A DNA stretch of 64,000 nt, taken from assembly GCA_030248215.1 (NCBI GenBank), contig JASANG010001819.1, forward strand, positions 1 through 64,000. The letters are read 5' to 3'. The translations under genes were made by a program, and so were the position numbers. The DNA is from Enoplolaimus lenunculus. Lineage: Eukaryota > Nematoda > Enoplea > Enoplida > Thoracostomopsidae. Below the pieces are notes generated by a model, which saw only the letters and a program-made list of their open reading frames with translations, did not search any database and was not told the DNA's origin. The first letter of the stretch is position 1, and every line of letters begins with the position of its first letter. Below are positions 62,901 through 64,000 of this stretch, one piece after another.

Positions 62901-64000
62901 TTCAAGAAATAACATTATAAAATTAGGTATAAGCTCATTTTTACGCTTGCGCTTAGGCTAGAAGCTTAAGCATAGGAGAATATATGCCTATACTATTATT
63001 ATGGCCCTGTTCTATACAGTGGTCTATGCGTGAAATAACATTATTTCGCTATAAAAAGTTGCGGTAATGATTGAAATAACACATTAGGGCTGGAAATGCT
63101 GCAAAATAACATTTTATGGTAAAAAGATTGGGGTCAATTCTAGAGGCATCCCAAGTTTCTCTTTGACAAAAATTTATCGAGGAGATATTTAGAATTTGAA
63201 AATGTTGAGTTTCGAAATTTAGCACGCTTTTTAGTTTAATTTTACAATTTCACCTTGATGCTCTACAAAAATTTTAGAACCGAAGCTGGAATATTTTCGA
63301 TTGTTTGAAGGCTCAGCATCAACTTTCAAAGGTGCTATACACATAGTTGAGAATATGGCTAAAACAATTTAGTCAAATTCTCAATTGTTGTATAGAACAC
63401 TTATCGTTAGTAATTTAAAAGTTTCTACACTGCCTAGCAACGATATATGTCGGCGACAATTCTCACGTTTAAAACGGTAGCGGAACCAGTTGCAAAAATA
63501 GCCTTAGTTTAGAGTTTTCAATTTATTGATTCAAAAATTTCGATATGTAACATTGCTATCGGAAACTATTTGGGCCCCTCAAACAAGTCCTGGTTATCTA
63601 CGAACCTGATTGTAACTTTCCAGCCTTACAACGGGCTCGTAGCCAGAACTTCATTTCGACATGGTATGTTCTGTTTCTCATGTATTAAAAGACATATTCT
63701 GTATTTGTAAAATCCGCAAGGTCAAGACAGTTGAAAAAGCTTTTTCCGTGTTTTTTCAGAATTTTCAGAAGAGGGACACATTCCCTTTATCTCTCTCGAT
63801 GTATGCAATCAGTCCTACGAACGTTTAAAGGAACGTTGAAAGAGCATTTGTTTCTTCAGAACTTCCGGTAGGGGGATATATCCCTTTATCCCATCCCTGC
63901 CTCGCTAACCTTGAAGCCCTCCAGCAGTTTCCGCTTTGCCTGCTTCGTTAACGACAACACAATGATATTTGCCAACGTCATCTTGAGCAACATTTGATAT
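4780..64000 (-). CDS. unc-89: UNC-89/obscurin-like giant sarcomeric protein, 3' part of gene, 68 exons
   Basis: Reading the minus strand, 68 exons with GT-AG borders (one GC-AG) join in phase into about 11.2 kb of coding sequence, running off the window at 64000 and ending in TAA at 4782..4780. Order: 32 Ig I-set domains, one FN3, a linker, two Ig domains and a unique tail. UNC-89/obscurin is known as an M-line scaffold of muscle that binds myosin-associated and signalling partners. Twitchin is unlikely because its FN3-FN3-Ig repeats are missing. TTN-1 is possible but would be expected to carry more FN3 and PEVK-type sequence. No kinase domain is seen. Typical exons are about 120 nt (strands A-C) and 180 nt (strands C'-G). 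That the product is a giant Ig-repeat muscle protein is close to certain; the orthology is inferred from architecture. Exons are given with each domain below. Confidence 0.8.
5837..6887 (-). CDS. unc-89: Ig domain W34, last Ig of the window
   Basis: Exons 6775..6887 (IPTFLQPLDNKVAATAST, VRLDCRVDGQPFPDIKWFK) and 5837..6005 (DWHPIAESTRIKLIKDPP, DTGIYTVTASNEAG, CTLGVE). The intron is in phase 0 after WFK. B-strand Cys kept; F-strand Cys replaced by Val. Confidence 0.92.
7244..8570 (-). CDS. unc-89: Ig domain W33 in three exons, one GC-AG intron
   Basis: Exons 8467..8570 (SSPWFAPLENNKYYCAEFG, LWVYGYPDPD), 7769..7868 (IKWRFRGWPIDTSIGSRF to AILTITG) and 7244..7333 (FTPDDVGQYQCFAKNAHG to FVEQA). 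The first exon ends GAT|GCAAGT, a GC donor with an otherwise ideal context. No GT donor in reach keeps the frame, and the join gives YPDPDIKW. Core Trp and F-strand Cys are present. Confidence 0.87.
8829..8988. mobile_element. P-family TIR element with telomere-like core, 8-bp flanking repeat
   Basis: Inverted ends of 24 bp: GGTCCATGTACAGAACAGGG at left against the reverse complement of CCCTGTTCTATACACGGACC at right. The core is six to seven TTAGGC-like units then AATATGCTTATACTACTG. Flanked by GTATTCGC (8821..8828) and GTATTCAC (8989..8996), a likely 8-bp target-site duplication. Confidence 0.8.
9389..9466 (-). CDS. unc-89: FN3-to-Ig linker exon
   Basis: A 78-nt exon in the right phase (1 to 1) between a TTTTAG acceptor and a GTATAT donor. 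It encodes KHRRPIHLRDPYTLEAMDKA then HAEKYG, a charged linker with no domain I recognise. Supported by phase, borders and position. Confidence 0.8.
9622..9798. mobile_element. G-family element with long G run
   Basis: Begins CGCCCGTAGCCAGCTCACC and ends near GGTTACGAGCC. Contains an uninterrupted run of about a dozen G near 9646..9657 and the family block AAAATTTTCTAGG. Confidence 0.6.
9841..10043. mobile_element. K-family element (CTCAAATGTGTG ends)
   Basis: Starts ATTCTCAAATGTGTGTAGCA followed by TTATCACCAGTTGGCGATAG; ends CTAACTGGTGATTCGGC. The same block with inverted ends recurs at 15795, 16718, 19641, 23043, 25600 and 30690. Confidence 0.65.
10153..11363 (-). CDS. unc-89: Fibronectin type III domain
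   Basis: Exons 11116..11363 and 10153..10312, phase-0 junction. After a lead (FDRTRMLGEFDLSKLTVD) comes TPPDRGPFISECTG, then YLTLSWIPTRRAPP with the FN3 Trp, YIIEMRELPDKDW, and in the second exon VRNLELDKSYQFRVRAENLY followed by GISDPSPPS. The L-x-Y-x-F-R-V-x-A-x-N motif is a strong FN3 signature. It is the only FN3 in the window. In UNC-89 an FN3 is known toward the C-terminal end. Confidence 0.94.
10376..10536. repeat. 18-bp tandem repeat, about 9 units
   Basis: Unit CTTAATTTTATTAAAATT, almost without variation. The unit is nearly palindromic (AATTTTATTAAAATT). The NFIKIL-repeat open frame over it is not a gene. Confidence 0.95.
11410..11474. repeat. (TTA)n microsatellite
   Basis: About 21 TTA units in the intron just upstream of the first FN3 exon. 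Confidence 0.95.
11641..12258 (-). CDS. unc-89: Ig domain W32, last before FN3
   Basis: Exons 12090..12258 (ETDSHLRPLPDSAGYVDG, GFYKQLRNKYLIAG, IFDCVVCGSPAPDVQW) and 11641..11816 (YHNGKPLVQSDRIQMRE, DAGEYRVVARNEHG, NLEVSG). A Gly-rich spacer precedes strand A. B-strand Cys present; F-strand Cys is Val. Confidence 0.92.
12295..12500. mobile_element. C-family TIR element (TACCAAGAGTG ends)
   Basis: Starts TACCAAGAGTGCGTGATACA and ends ATCACTCTTGGTA, inverted to it. Internal blocks TGTACCACCGGG and CCCCACAAAATAAAGGA recur in other copies (22513, 35464, 33735). Confidence 0.7.
13106..14212 (-). CDS. unc-89: Ig domain W31 with basic charged linker
   Basis: Exon 14008..14212 begins with a highly charged stretch (DRAKKRLEIERMAREAES, then KRSRSRDGRD) of some 30 residues, possibly a short helix, before ARFRRGLQSVTVTQG and FECAVNGYPEPKARW. 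Exon 13106..13287 completes it (FKNGVELARDDRHLMW, DEAEYRIEISNEHG). F-strand Cys absent. Confidence 0.91.
13300..13520. repeat. CAAGTT/TTGCA-rich repeat
   Basis: Starts GTATTCACACGTGAAAGTTTTTG and continues with variants of GCGAGAACTTG and AATTGCAACTT. Similar tracts lie at 32065..32330, 37000..37190, 51395..51560 and about 21540..21680. Often a TTCACA-type border marks the end. Confidence 0.5.
14665..15687 (-). CDS. unc-89: Ig domain W30, different intron layout
   Basis: Exon 15571..15687 gives a basic linker (RAQRGSLRPDDSIRPKG) and strands A-A' (FNKPLTVCRVAEGKSG). Exon 14665..14889 gives the rest without interruption (AIFECVPYGDPFPQVKW, LKDGIELQPSAKY, DEGYYRCAISNQFG). The intron is in phase 1 just before strand B. 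The first exon uses a TTTTAAG acceptor. Confidence 0.9.
15004..15202. mobile_element. S-family TIR element with telomere-like core
   Basis: Ends GGCCAATGTTACTTTTAGCG and CCGTTAAAGTAACATGAGCC are inverted repeats. The core has two blocks of CCTAAG units separated by GTTGCAAACAATG. Most complete S copy in the window. Confidence 0.78.
15795..16012. mobile_element. K-family element
   Basis: Left GCCCGTATTCTCAAATGTGT then ATCACCAGTTGGTGATAGG; right CTAACTGATGATAGGTGC then CGCATTTTAGAATATG. The two ends are inverted repeats of about 45 bp with mismatches. Confidence 0.7.
16492..17521 (-). CDS. unc-89: Ig domain W29
   Basis: Exons 17341..17521 (linker STLLHPRSDFLTPDRSQS, then APRFVTGFDSVRAK to PELKW) and 16492..16670 (NKDGDPLLPGERHHMKH to LSVDMG). 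F strand DAGTYRCVAENAVG. The linker before this domain is longer than in the central tandem. Confidence 0.92.
16718..17110. mobile_element. K-family element interrupted by an F-family foldback
   Basis: The K left end (GTGTTCTCAAATA) is cut off and resumes after 16944 as TACATGTAGCACTCGTATCA; the K interior then runs to about 17110 (TTCGTCAGTTCGAAAGCC). Confidence 0.65.
16732..16944. mobile_element. F-family foldback MITE, copy 1
   Basis: Long palindrome bounded by CACGGCAAAAAATTGTGAG and CTCACCATTTTTTGCAGTG, rich in GAGTCAAATT. Flanked by TA on both sides (AAATA before, TACAT after), as expected for a TA-target element of the Tc1/mariner type. Confidence 0.82.
17768..18922 (-). CDS. unc-89: Ig domain W28
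   Basis: Exons 18778..18922 (GIITPLPMKVDATMPRFI to PEVKW) and 17768..17943 (YRNGELLTSSDRLTISS to GNITLKG). F strand DDGLYRCVATNSAG. The strand B position usually Cys is not Cys (IEVKVG). Confidence 0.92.
18967..19156. mobile_element. G-family copies in tandem, partial
   Basis: Two starts, AGGCCCGGAGCAAGC at about 18970 and AGGCCCGTAGCCAGTTCAGC at about 19020. The second runs on through GGGCATACAAGGGTTTTCAT to GCCAAGGGGGCTACG. Confidence 0.55.
19368..20657 (-). CDS. unc-89: Ig domain W27
   Basis: Exons 20507..20657 (MKEKRVVDEIKEGAEPRF to PTVKW) and 19368..19573 (YKDGVVLKSNHRICIEVS to CDVRYD). Both core Cys kept (LECKVT, DDGVYRCVAS). Two MITE-like insertions lie in its internal intron. Confidence 0.92.
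19641..20015. mobile_element. K-family element interrupted by an F-family foldback
   Basis: K left end CGTATTTTCTCAAATGTGTG. After the F insertion the K right end resumes as TGGTGTTAACTGATGCG. Second case of F inside K. Confidence 0.6.
19795..19984. mobile_element. F-family foldback MITE, copy 2
   Basis: CACTGTAAAAAATGGGGAGTC at left and GACTCCCCATATTTTACAGTG at right. The arms read GAGTCAATTAGACTC-like. The right arm is shorter than in copy 1. Not flanked by TA. Confidence 0.8.
20229..20450. mobile_element. F-family foldback MITE, copy 3
   Basis: CACTGCAAATAATGGTGAGTC at left and CTCACCATTTTTTGCAGTG at right. Inner arms GACTCCGCCAGAGTC and its inverse. Flanked by TA on both sides (CTCATA, TAGAAT). 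Confidence 0.84.
20898..20980. repeat. (TA)n microsatellite
   Basis: Pure TA units from about 20916 to 20980, preceded by imperfect TATATAAATA. Confidence 0.95.
21683..22392 (-). CDS. unc-89: Ig domain W26
   Basis: Exons 22257..22392 (EKAQKKSEGDAPYFVLGL to PELKW) and 21683..21879 (YKDGVFLRSGGRIQISTE to GTISVQG). F strand DEGLYRCVAENSVG. The D-E region is longer than usual (FSTTNEIEETSSS). Confidence 0.93.
22513..22862. mobile_element. C-family element, longer variant
   Basis: Left GAATGCATGATACAAGAGTG, right block CCAGTTGCACACTCTTGCTG followed by CATCATCCACTGTTGGTAC. Internal CACCACGGGGCGTTGCG and CTCAAAATAAAAGGACAGG. About 140 bp longer in the middle than the copy at 12295. Confidence 0.6.
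23043..23266. mobile_element. K-family element
   Basis: CAAATTCTCAAATGTATGCAG at left and AACATGTTTGAGAATACTGG at right, inverted to each other. Ends about 10 bp from the end of the W25 exon. Confidence 0.66.
23276..23597 (-). CDS. unc-89: Ig domain W25, uninterrupted
   Basis: Coded by the rest of the 393-nt exon 23276..23668, the longest exon in the window: YAPRFTRELNDISSKAG, then ADIRWFKDGIPLRTTDR, then DAGAYRCVATNAVG and AANLSIDG. No intron at the core Trp. A NAGNAG acceptor (CAGCAG) opens the exon; only the first fits the frame. Confidence 0.93.
23598..24803 (-). CDS. unc-89: Ig domain W24, split near strand F
   Basis: Exon 24555..24803 runs through the Trp (PQIAWFKDGVELESTSG) to FQHDHV. 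The rest (AVYKCIATNSLGSANTRC) opens exon 23276..23668. The donor chosen is G|GTACGT at 24553..24554. The other GT, four bases farther along, meets stop codons with the available acceptors. Both core Cys kept (SIECFV, YKC). Confidence 0.88.
24109..24272. mobile_element. Foldback element with about 65-bp arms
   Basis: Arm 1 at about 24110..24175 (GGGCCATATGGTCCGAGGCG, CCACGCAAAACTGGAAG) is inverted at 24204..24271 (CTTTCAGTTTTGCGTGGC, GGAACCATATGGCC). The central 28 bases resemble the GCGTTTGGTTTCTTGCTCG block of the GGCGGATCC repeat. Confidence 0.8.
24951..25150. repeat. Tandem duplication, 2 x 100 bp
   Basis: Units 24951..25050 and 25051..25150 are nearly identical (AGAAACACTTAAT to CGCCGCTTTC), with three or four differences at most. 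Recent local duplication inside an intron. Confidence 0.93.
25600..25795. mobile_element. K-family element, diverged
   Basis: Right end GTCACCACCTGGTGATAGGT then GCACACATTTGAGAATACAGG is clear. The left end (TATTGTCAAATCTGTATAATA) is weak. Confidence 0.55.
25836..26611 (-). CDS. unc-89: Ig domain W23
   Basis: Exons 26485..26611 (RKAEEEFPPKFIIPLNNTA to PKLIW) and 25836..26014 (FKDGKQLTSTERVNIEDM to AELTVK). F strand DAGLYKVVAENACG without Cys, with CC nearby in strand G. A piece of the first exon and its acceptor is duplicated just upstream (see 26585..26790). Confidence 0.92.
26585..26790. repeat. Duplicated exon-acceptor segment
   Basis: About 80 bp at 26585..26663, covering the start of the W23 exon, its TTTTCAG acceptor and adjacent intron, recurs at 26709..26790 with few differences (GGAAATTCTTCTTGTGCC, TTTCTTGCTGAAAA). 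The extra copy carries a decoy acceptor upstream of the real one. Confidence 0.88.
27020..27792 (-). CDS. unc-89: Ig domain W22
   Basis: Exons 27654..27792 (KTDDTGGELTAPLEFIKPL to PEILW) and 27020..27207 (FKDDKPLKASDRISFES to AAVDVER). F strand DTGSYRCVARNANE with Cys. The B strand has Leu-Asp-Val in place of Cys. Confidence 0.92.
28371..29516 (-). CDS. unc-89: Ig domain W21
   Basis: Exons 29375..29516 (KEPEPEPASPGVSAKFTL to PEIAW) and 28371..28564 (LKNDVEITSGDQYTIKT to CQLKVEG). Both core Cys are present (AIKCSF, DAGKYTCLI). From here toward the C-terminus, F-strand Cys is usual. Confidence 0.93.
28902..29060. mobile_element. P-family TIR element with telomere-like core
   Basis: GGCCTATGTTAAGATCAGGG then GCGGAACATTTTTCTG at left; CAGCCCTGTTCTATATATT at right. 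The core is AGGCTAAGGCTTAGGCTTAGG. Confidence 0.75.
29737..29943. mobile_element. F-family foldback MITE, copy 4
   Basis: CACTGCAAAATGGTGAGCC at left, GACTCATCATTTTTTGCAGTG at right. TA flanks on both sides (CCTCTA, TAGTAAG). Confidence 0.84.
30074..30666 (-). CDS. unc-89: Ig domain W20
   Basis: Exons 30540..30666 (PAPEVKGEPPSFVRGLVDQ to KDVKW) and 30074..30249 (YKNGKLLKSSRKVTIEKI to AEFTVK). F strand DAGKYKVEASNEHG, no Cys. Acidic, Pro-rich linker before it. Confidence 0.93.
30690..30905. mobile_element. K-family element
   Basis: GATTCTCAAATGCTTATAGCA at left; GTTGATAGGTGTTACACACA then TTTGATAATACGG at right. Confidence 0.62.
31088..31440. mobile_element. TTAAGTA-rich inverted-repeat element
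   Basis: Left GGCTGAGTTTCAGAAATTTT then ACTTAAGTATTTACTTCAG; right GTACTTCAGTAGGGTTTCAG then CAACCCAGCC. Ends are inverted with mismatches, and TACTTAAGTA motifs fill both arms. Confidence 0.65.
31756..32037 (-). CDS. unc-89: Ig domain W19 in a single exon
   Basis: One 282-nt exon codes the whole domain, from SPPEITRPLTDRSTQPVA through RTVKWFKDGNEIKSNSK to DCKLTVEG. The intron found in the core Trp codon of most domains is missing, which suggests precise intron loss. F strand AAHYKVMVTNDYG, no Cys. Confidence 0.94.
32065..32330. repeat. CAAGTT/TTGCA-rich repeat
   Basis: CCGTTCACACGCGTAAGTTT at left, then many variants of TTTGCAACTGCAATTTG and ACTTGCAATTGCAACTTGC, ending AACTTGCTCATGTGAATGAGG. 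The two borders are inverted (TTCACA/TGTGAA). Confidence 0.65.
32925..34142 (-). CDS. unc-89: Ig domain W18
   Basis: Exons 34013..34142 (PKKEPAAPPPLAIVKGLTD to KQVKW) and 32925..33112 (YKNGVEISKTDKRFKIES to SAQLTIKG). F strand DTASFTVKLVPADAS: no Tyr, no Cys and an altered turn, one of the least typical domains. Confidence 0.92.
33735..33960. mobile_element. C-family element
   Basis: GACAAGAGCGTGCAACTGC, AAGTGTACCATGGCGCGTTG, AAAAACGCAACGTGCGCTGG and CAGTTGCACACACTCTTGTC follow in the family order. Confidence 0.6.
34903..36043 (-). CDS. unc-89: Ig domain W17, shifted intron
   Basis: Exons 35946..36043 (DAPKFRKPLADKTKPAG to GKPKQ) and 34903..35086 (VKWYKNGKEINADTRI to GKLIIEG). The intron lies in phase 0 before VKW, not inside the Trp codon, so it has slid or was replaced. 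F strand DAGNYSVKAVNDYG without Cys. Confidence 0.93.
35225..35305 (-). repeat. tRNA-like sequence, pseudogene or SINE head
   Basis: Minus strand: GGACGCGTGGTGTAATGGGT then AGCGCGCTTCACTTGCGAGC then GAGAGGTCCGAGGTCGGATA. Clear A-box-like region, poor B box (GGTCGGATACC). No matching 3' acceptor strand seen. Confidence 0.5.
35464..35720. mobile_element. C-family element
   Basis: Begins TACCAAGAGTGCATGATACA and shares TATACCACCGGGCGTTGCG and GACCCCATTATTTACGG. The right part is diverged; I see no clean right end. Confidence 0.55.
36388..36873 (-). CDS. unc-89: Ig domain W16
   Basis: Exons 36759..36873 (VKPAAPMFIKGLKDQKVAD to DKVSW) and 36388..36563 (YKDGKELKTSKNVKIEAV to AKLTVTG). F strand NAGQYKVTATNESG, no Cys. 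The short 195-bp intron makes this one of the most compact domains. Confidence 0.93.
37000..37190. repeat. CAAGTT/TTGCA-rich repeat
   Basis: Ends AAAACTTGCACTTGTGAATA then GGGCTT near 37188. Interior GCAATTGCAAAGCGTGCAAA and AATTGCAAGTTC. Lies about 10 bp from the W15 exon donor. Confidence 0.55.
37208..37872 (-). CDS. unc-89: Ig domain W15
   Basis: Exons 37743..37872 (AMEAEPAEASLTIRRGLQD to RYVKW) and 37208..37377 (YKNGVEINESEHYKFQEQ to SSEAKLG). F strand DAASYKLEVSN: the conserved Gly is Ala and Cys is absent. An 839-bp hairpin minisatellite fills the intron upstream of the first exon. Confidence 0.92.
38413..39251. repeat. Minisatellite of about 32 hairpin units, 25-27 bp each
   Basis: Unit GTGGTTTGACCAATAACCAC plus a short spacer (AAAAATG, AAATG, AATTG, or the CCATAAATA variant). 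Each unit has a 6-bp stem, GTGGTT/AACCAC. The three long overlapping minus-strand open frames (276, 241 and 210 codons) are only the repeat translated, as all share the same period. Lies in the intron between W14 and W15. Confidence 0.96.
39467..41968 (-). CDS. unc-89: Ig domain W14
   Basis: Exons 41845..41968 (QPDQDAMPLEICHGLKNRT to DDVQW) and 39467..39654 (YRNGKEVKPDAITKIEAS to VVVAPEEG), split by a 2.2 kb intron, the longest inside a domain here. F strand DSGNFKCVASNNAG: Cys kept, Tyr replaced by Phe. Confidence 0.92.
40410..40679. mobile_element. T-family tRNA-like TIR element
   Basis: Starts TTAACCCTTTCTCACATGAA and ends ATGTGAGAAGGGGTTAA, inverted ends of about 17 bp. Inside, GGATTCCAACTCCAG and CTATATGAGCTTGACGCTCG correspond to the tRNA-like head on the minus strand. 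Confidence 0.75.
40733..40917. mobile_element. P-family TIR element with telomere-like core
   Basis: TGGCCTATGTAAACATCGGG at left, CTGTTCTACACATCGGCCAA at right. Core with TTTAGGCTTAGGCTTACG and TTTAGGCTAAGGCTTAAG units. Confidence 0.75.
42377..43498 (-). CDS. unc-89: Ig domain W13
   Basis: Exons 43369..43498 (PDQQQEPFASLTVRQPLED to DSVKW) and 42377..42594 (FKDGVELSPDAFDGEIQ to PDIDLG). Long FG loop with LANDMNEGDTCCEA. W11 to W13 share the long second exon (209-221 nt) and form a subfamily. Confidence 0.92.
42905..43184 (+). mobile_element. T-family tRNA-like TIR element, plus orientation
   Basis: Ends TATTCATGTGAGAAAGGGTTAA at 43184 (the family terminus). Shares CAATATCTCCACAAGACGTG and GCTCCAGCGTCAAGCTCCTA with the copies at 190 and 40410 in reverse. 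The left end is blurred. Confidence 0.65.
43068..43135 (+). repeat. tRNA-like head of the T element
   Basis: TATAGCTCAATGGTCATCGT (A box region), then ACTCCCATCGGTGAGACTGG and GGTTCGAATC (near-perfect B box). Looks tRNA-derived. The acceptor stem is not preserved, so not a working tRNA gene. Confidence 0.65.
44105..44990 (-). CDS. unc-89: Ig domain W12
   Basis: Exons 44861..44990 (ILPEPEPSAQLTLKRKLED to SDIKW) and 44105..44325 (YKDGKEIDISQCGSQRYQ to IVEPTSEG). Preceded by a short PEPEP linker. The FG loop is enlarged (LATAAGEGNDVWSD), like that of W11 and W13. F strand DEGVYSVRG without Cys. Confidence 0.92.
45469..45562. mobile_element. P-family element without core
   Basis: CATGTAAAGATCAGGGGCGG then AACGTTTTTCTGCGGGACTG at left, joined almost directly to ACTACTATAACGGCCCTGTT at right. 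The telomere-like core is absent, so core length varies widely between copies. Confidence 0.72.
45582..46829 (-). CDS. unc-89: Ig domain W11
   Basis: The A-C half is the second part of exon 46720..46883 (SPVPLKIVKGLVNTNITEG to KEVKW) and is fused to the end of W10. The C'-G half is exon 45582..45790 (YKDNILLKPDDSK). Between F and G it has an acidic loop, PDGDGDGND. The F strand, DSGKYRIQLI, lacks Cys. Confidence 0.92.
46830..47496 (-). CDS. unc-89: Ig domain W10, unusual intron position
   Basis: Exon 47264..47496 runs without a break through the core Trp (EGVKWFKGSKELVPDGKR) to DKGSYK and ends in phase 0 before the F-strand end. The rest (VEARNKAGPVYSDATLTV) is the first part of exon 46720..46883. 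The usual TG|G intron is lost and a phase-0 intron sits after YK. Confidence 0.93.
47083..47215. repeat. TTAGGC-like degenerate array
   Basis: About 12 units of TTAGGC, TTAGGT or TTAAGC, for example TTTAGGCTTAGGCTTAGCTT, in an intron about 50 bp from the W10 exon donor. No clear inverted ends seen. Confidence 0.75.
48348..49243 (-). CDS. unc-89: Ig domain W9
   Basis: Exons 49132..49243 (DAGLKFKKELANVTVMDG to KKVKW) and 48348..48550 (YKNGKEFTADGKRIQLKT to DLTVQPPPG). The second exon is longer than usual because of extra residues between strands E and F (VTSGDIADDSGTYRV). Ends in a proline-rich linker. Confidence 0.93.
48717..48891. mobile_element. V-family TIR element with telomere-like core
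   Basis: ACAATTCGTCGCGCGACAAC at left, GTTGTCGGGCGACGAATTG at right: inverted ends of about 22 bp. Core GACTTAGGCTTAGGATTACG then TTATGCTTAGATTTATTC. Confidence 0.82.
49938..50771 (-). CDS. unc-89: Ig domain W8
   Basis: Exons 50657..50771 (SLKAPSLKKKLQDQTVKVG to KTVKW) and 49938..50119 (YKGKSELKPDGKRVKIEE to GLTVEG). The second half resembles W5-W7 and the first half diverges, as a mosaic would. F strand DDGAQFKVVAAN: Phe in place of Tyr and no Cys. Confidence 0.93.
50226..50436. mobile_element. P-family TIR element with telomere-like core
   Basis: GCCCAAGTAAAGATCAGGGC at left, CCCTGTCCTTTACATTGGCC at right. The core is the longest of the family, about 14 TTAGGC-like units. Confidence 0.8.
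50934..51119. mobile_element. P-family TIR element with telomere-like core
   Basis: GCCCATGTAAAAATTAGGGG then CGGAACGTTTTTCTGCCGG at left; GCGCCCTGTTCTATACATTG at right. Confidence 0.78.
51191..52099 (-). CDS. unc-89: Ig domain W7
   Basis: Exons 51979..52099 (AKPSVQKPKIKLDLKDVS to DDIKW) and 51191..51369 (FKDGAELKPDSIRVRLEK to GVTIKG). The first exon has a NAGNAG acceptor (TTTTAGCAG), so end 52099 or 52096 is possible, one codon apart. The 121-nt form matches its paralogues. A tRNA-like element starts 20 bp upstream of the acceptor. Confidence 0.94.
51695..51877. mobile_element. G-family element
   Basis: GGACCGTAGCCAAGATAAGG at left; AGCCCGTAGCAAGGTGAGC then TTGGCTACGGGCC at right. Contains a nine-C run near 51736. 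Confidence 0.6.
52120..52395 (-). mobile_element. T-family tRNA-like element
   Basis: TTAACCCTTTCCAACATGAA at left. Minus strand carries AAGGTTCGAATCCGAGC (B box) and, upstream, GGTCGTAGAGCTGTGGCGCT (A-like). Begins 20 bp upstream of the W7 acceptor, so it occupies the usual branch-point zone. Confidence 0.62.
52457..52648. mobile_element. P-family element, reverse orientation
   Basis: GGGCCAATGTATAAAACAGC at left; CCGCCCCTGATCTTCACATG then GGCC at right. The core is CCTAAGCCTACG units. Followed after three bases by a second copy in the same orientation. Confidence 0.8.
52652..52838. mobile_element. P-family element, second of a head-to-tail pair
   Basis: GGCCAATGCATAGAACAGGG at left. Core CTAAGCCTAAGCCTAAGC then AAAAAATAGCCTAAAGCTT; the right end is degraded (ACCATGATTTTTACCCGGG). 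Confidence 0.75.
52880..53538 (-). CDS. unc-89: Ig domain W6
   Basis: Exons 53418..53538 (KPSVDKPKIKVGLKDVAG to DSIKW) and 52880..53058 (FKDGTELKPDGKRLRVDK to AKLSVG). The exon lengths, 121 and 179 nt, equal those of W5 and W7. The acceptor of the second exon is TTTAAG. The F strand is DAGSYRVAATNVAG without Cys. Confidence 0.95.
54134..55499 (-). CDS. unc-89: Ig domain W5
   Basis: Exons 55379..55499 (AKPSIEKPKVKLGLKDAS to DEIKW) and 54134..54312 (FKDNSELKPDGKRIRIEK to GLVIKG). Close paralogue of W6 and W7. The F strand is DTGKYRVVAAN without Cys. A CCGGTT-rich repeat ends about 15 bp from the first exon on its donor side. Confidence 0.94.
54625..54700 (-). repeat. tRNA-like sequence
   Basis: Minus strand: GCTAGATGGCGTAGTGGTAT (A box), AGCGTCTGCGCAAGGATTCG, then TTACCAGTTCGAAACTAC with a B-box-like GTTCGAAAC. 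The stems are imperfect; a tRNA pseudogene or SINE head is likely. Confidence 0.55.
54988..55363. mobile_element. CCGGTT-rich TIR element
   Basis: Starts AGGGTGCAACCGGAATTCCG and ends AATTTCAGTTGCACCCT, short inverted ends. TTCCGGTTCCGGTA motifs lie in both arms. Related pieces at about 21160..21530, 57600..57675 and 57900..57990. Confidence 0.65.
56103..57556 (-). CDS. unc-89: Ig domain W4
   Basis: Exons 57433..57556 (PKPVKPAGPTVKVGLKAF to NDIKW) and 56103..56284 (YKGDQELNTGADKR to VEITG). First of four very similar domains, W4 to W7. The F strand is DTGSYRVVATNEGG, with Val in place of the usual Cys, and there is no B-strand Cys, so no core disulfide is possible. Confidence 0.93.
58748..59642 (-). 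CDS. unc-89: Ig domain W3
   Basis: Exons 59525..59642 (EIKVIQPEFKRKL to PEVKW) and 58748..58935 (TKDGVEV to KATVTVEG). The F strand reads DAGTYECCVSNEAG. The only Cys near strand B sits before the usual place (GEDCELTA), so the standard disulfide geometry is doubtful. Confidence 0.93.
59046..59265. mobile_element. F-family foldback MITE, copy 5
   Basis: CACTGCCAAAAATGGTGAGTC at left, ATCACCATTTTTTACAGTG at right; arms GACTCCGCCAGAGTC and GACTATGGCGGAGTC. Flanks are not TA. Confidence 0.82.
59688..59860. mobile_element. G-family element
   Basis: TAGGCCCATAGCCAGCTCAA at left, CTTGGTCACGGGCC at right. Block TTTTCAGGAGGGGCATATAA as in other copies. Confidence 0.6.
59988..60060 (+). tRNA. tRNA-Arg(UCG)-like sequence, probably a pseudogene
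   Basis: 73 bases: GGCCGCGTGGCCCAATGGAT (acceptor strand and A box), GTTCGAA anticodon loop giving TCG, GCTAGTTCGAGTTCAGT (B box) and CGTGGTC pairing with GGCCGCG but for one G-U. The anticodon stem has one mismatch and the T stem pairs poorly, so function is doubtful. No T-run terminator close behind. Confidence 0.5.
60377..60571. mobile_element. P-family TIR element with telomere-like core
   Basis: AGCCCATGTAAAAATCAAAG then GCGGAACGCTTTTCTATGG at left; ACGACCCTGTTTTATACATG at right. Core CTTAGGCTTAGGCTTAGG and TTTAGGCTTAGGCTTAGG. Confidence 0.77.
61440..62893 (-). CDS. unc-89: Ig domain W2
   Basis: Exons 62764..62893 (strands A-C, ending PSVKW) and 61440..61618 (starting YKNDTE). B-strand Cys (TMTCKI), core Trp and F-strand Cys (DVGMYTCAA) are all present, a complete I-set core. 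The first exon has a second possible acceptor nine bases inside (exon end 62884), which would drop three codons in frame. Confidence 0.93.
62289..62425. repeat. 32-bp tandem repeat, 4 units
   Basis: The motif GACTAC(G/T)T recurs at 62307, 62339, 62371 and 62403, exactly 32 bp apart, in the context CATTCCAGACTACGTAACATT. Single further copies lie at 62165 and, inverted, at about 62092. Confidence 0.8.
62926..63024. mobile_element. P-family element, right half
   Basis: AAGCTCATTTTTACGCTTGC then GCTTAGGCTAGAAGC, AATATATGCCTATACTATTA and GGCCCTGTTCTATACAGTGG. No left end seen. Confidence 0.62.
63910..64000 (-). CDS. unc-89: Ig domain W1, C-terminal half only (cut by window edge)
   Basis: The exon enters from beyond 64000 and ends at 63910 with donor G|GTTAGC, phase 1. 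It gives strands E to G with the signature D-D-V-G-K-Y-H-C followed by VVNEAGKAETAG. The F-strand Cys is kept. The A-C half lies outside the window. Confidence 0.9.
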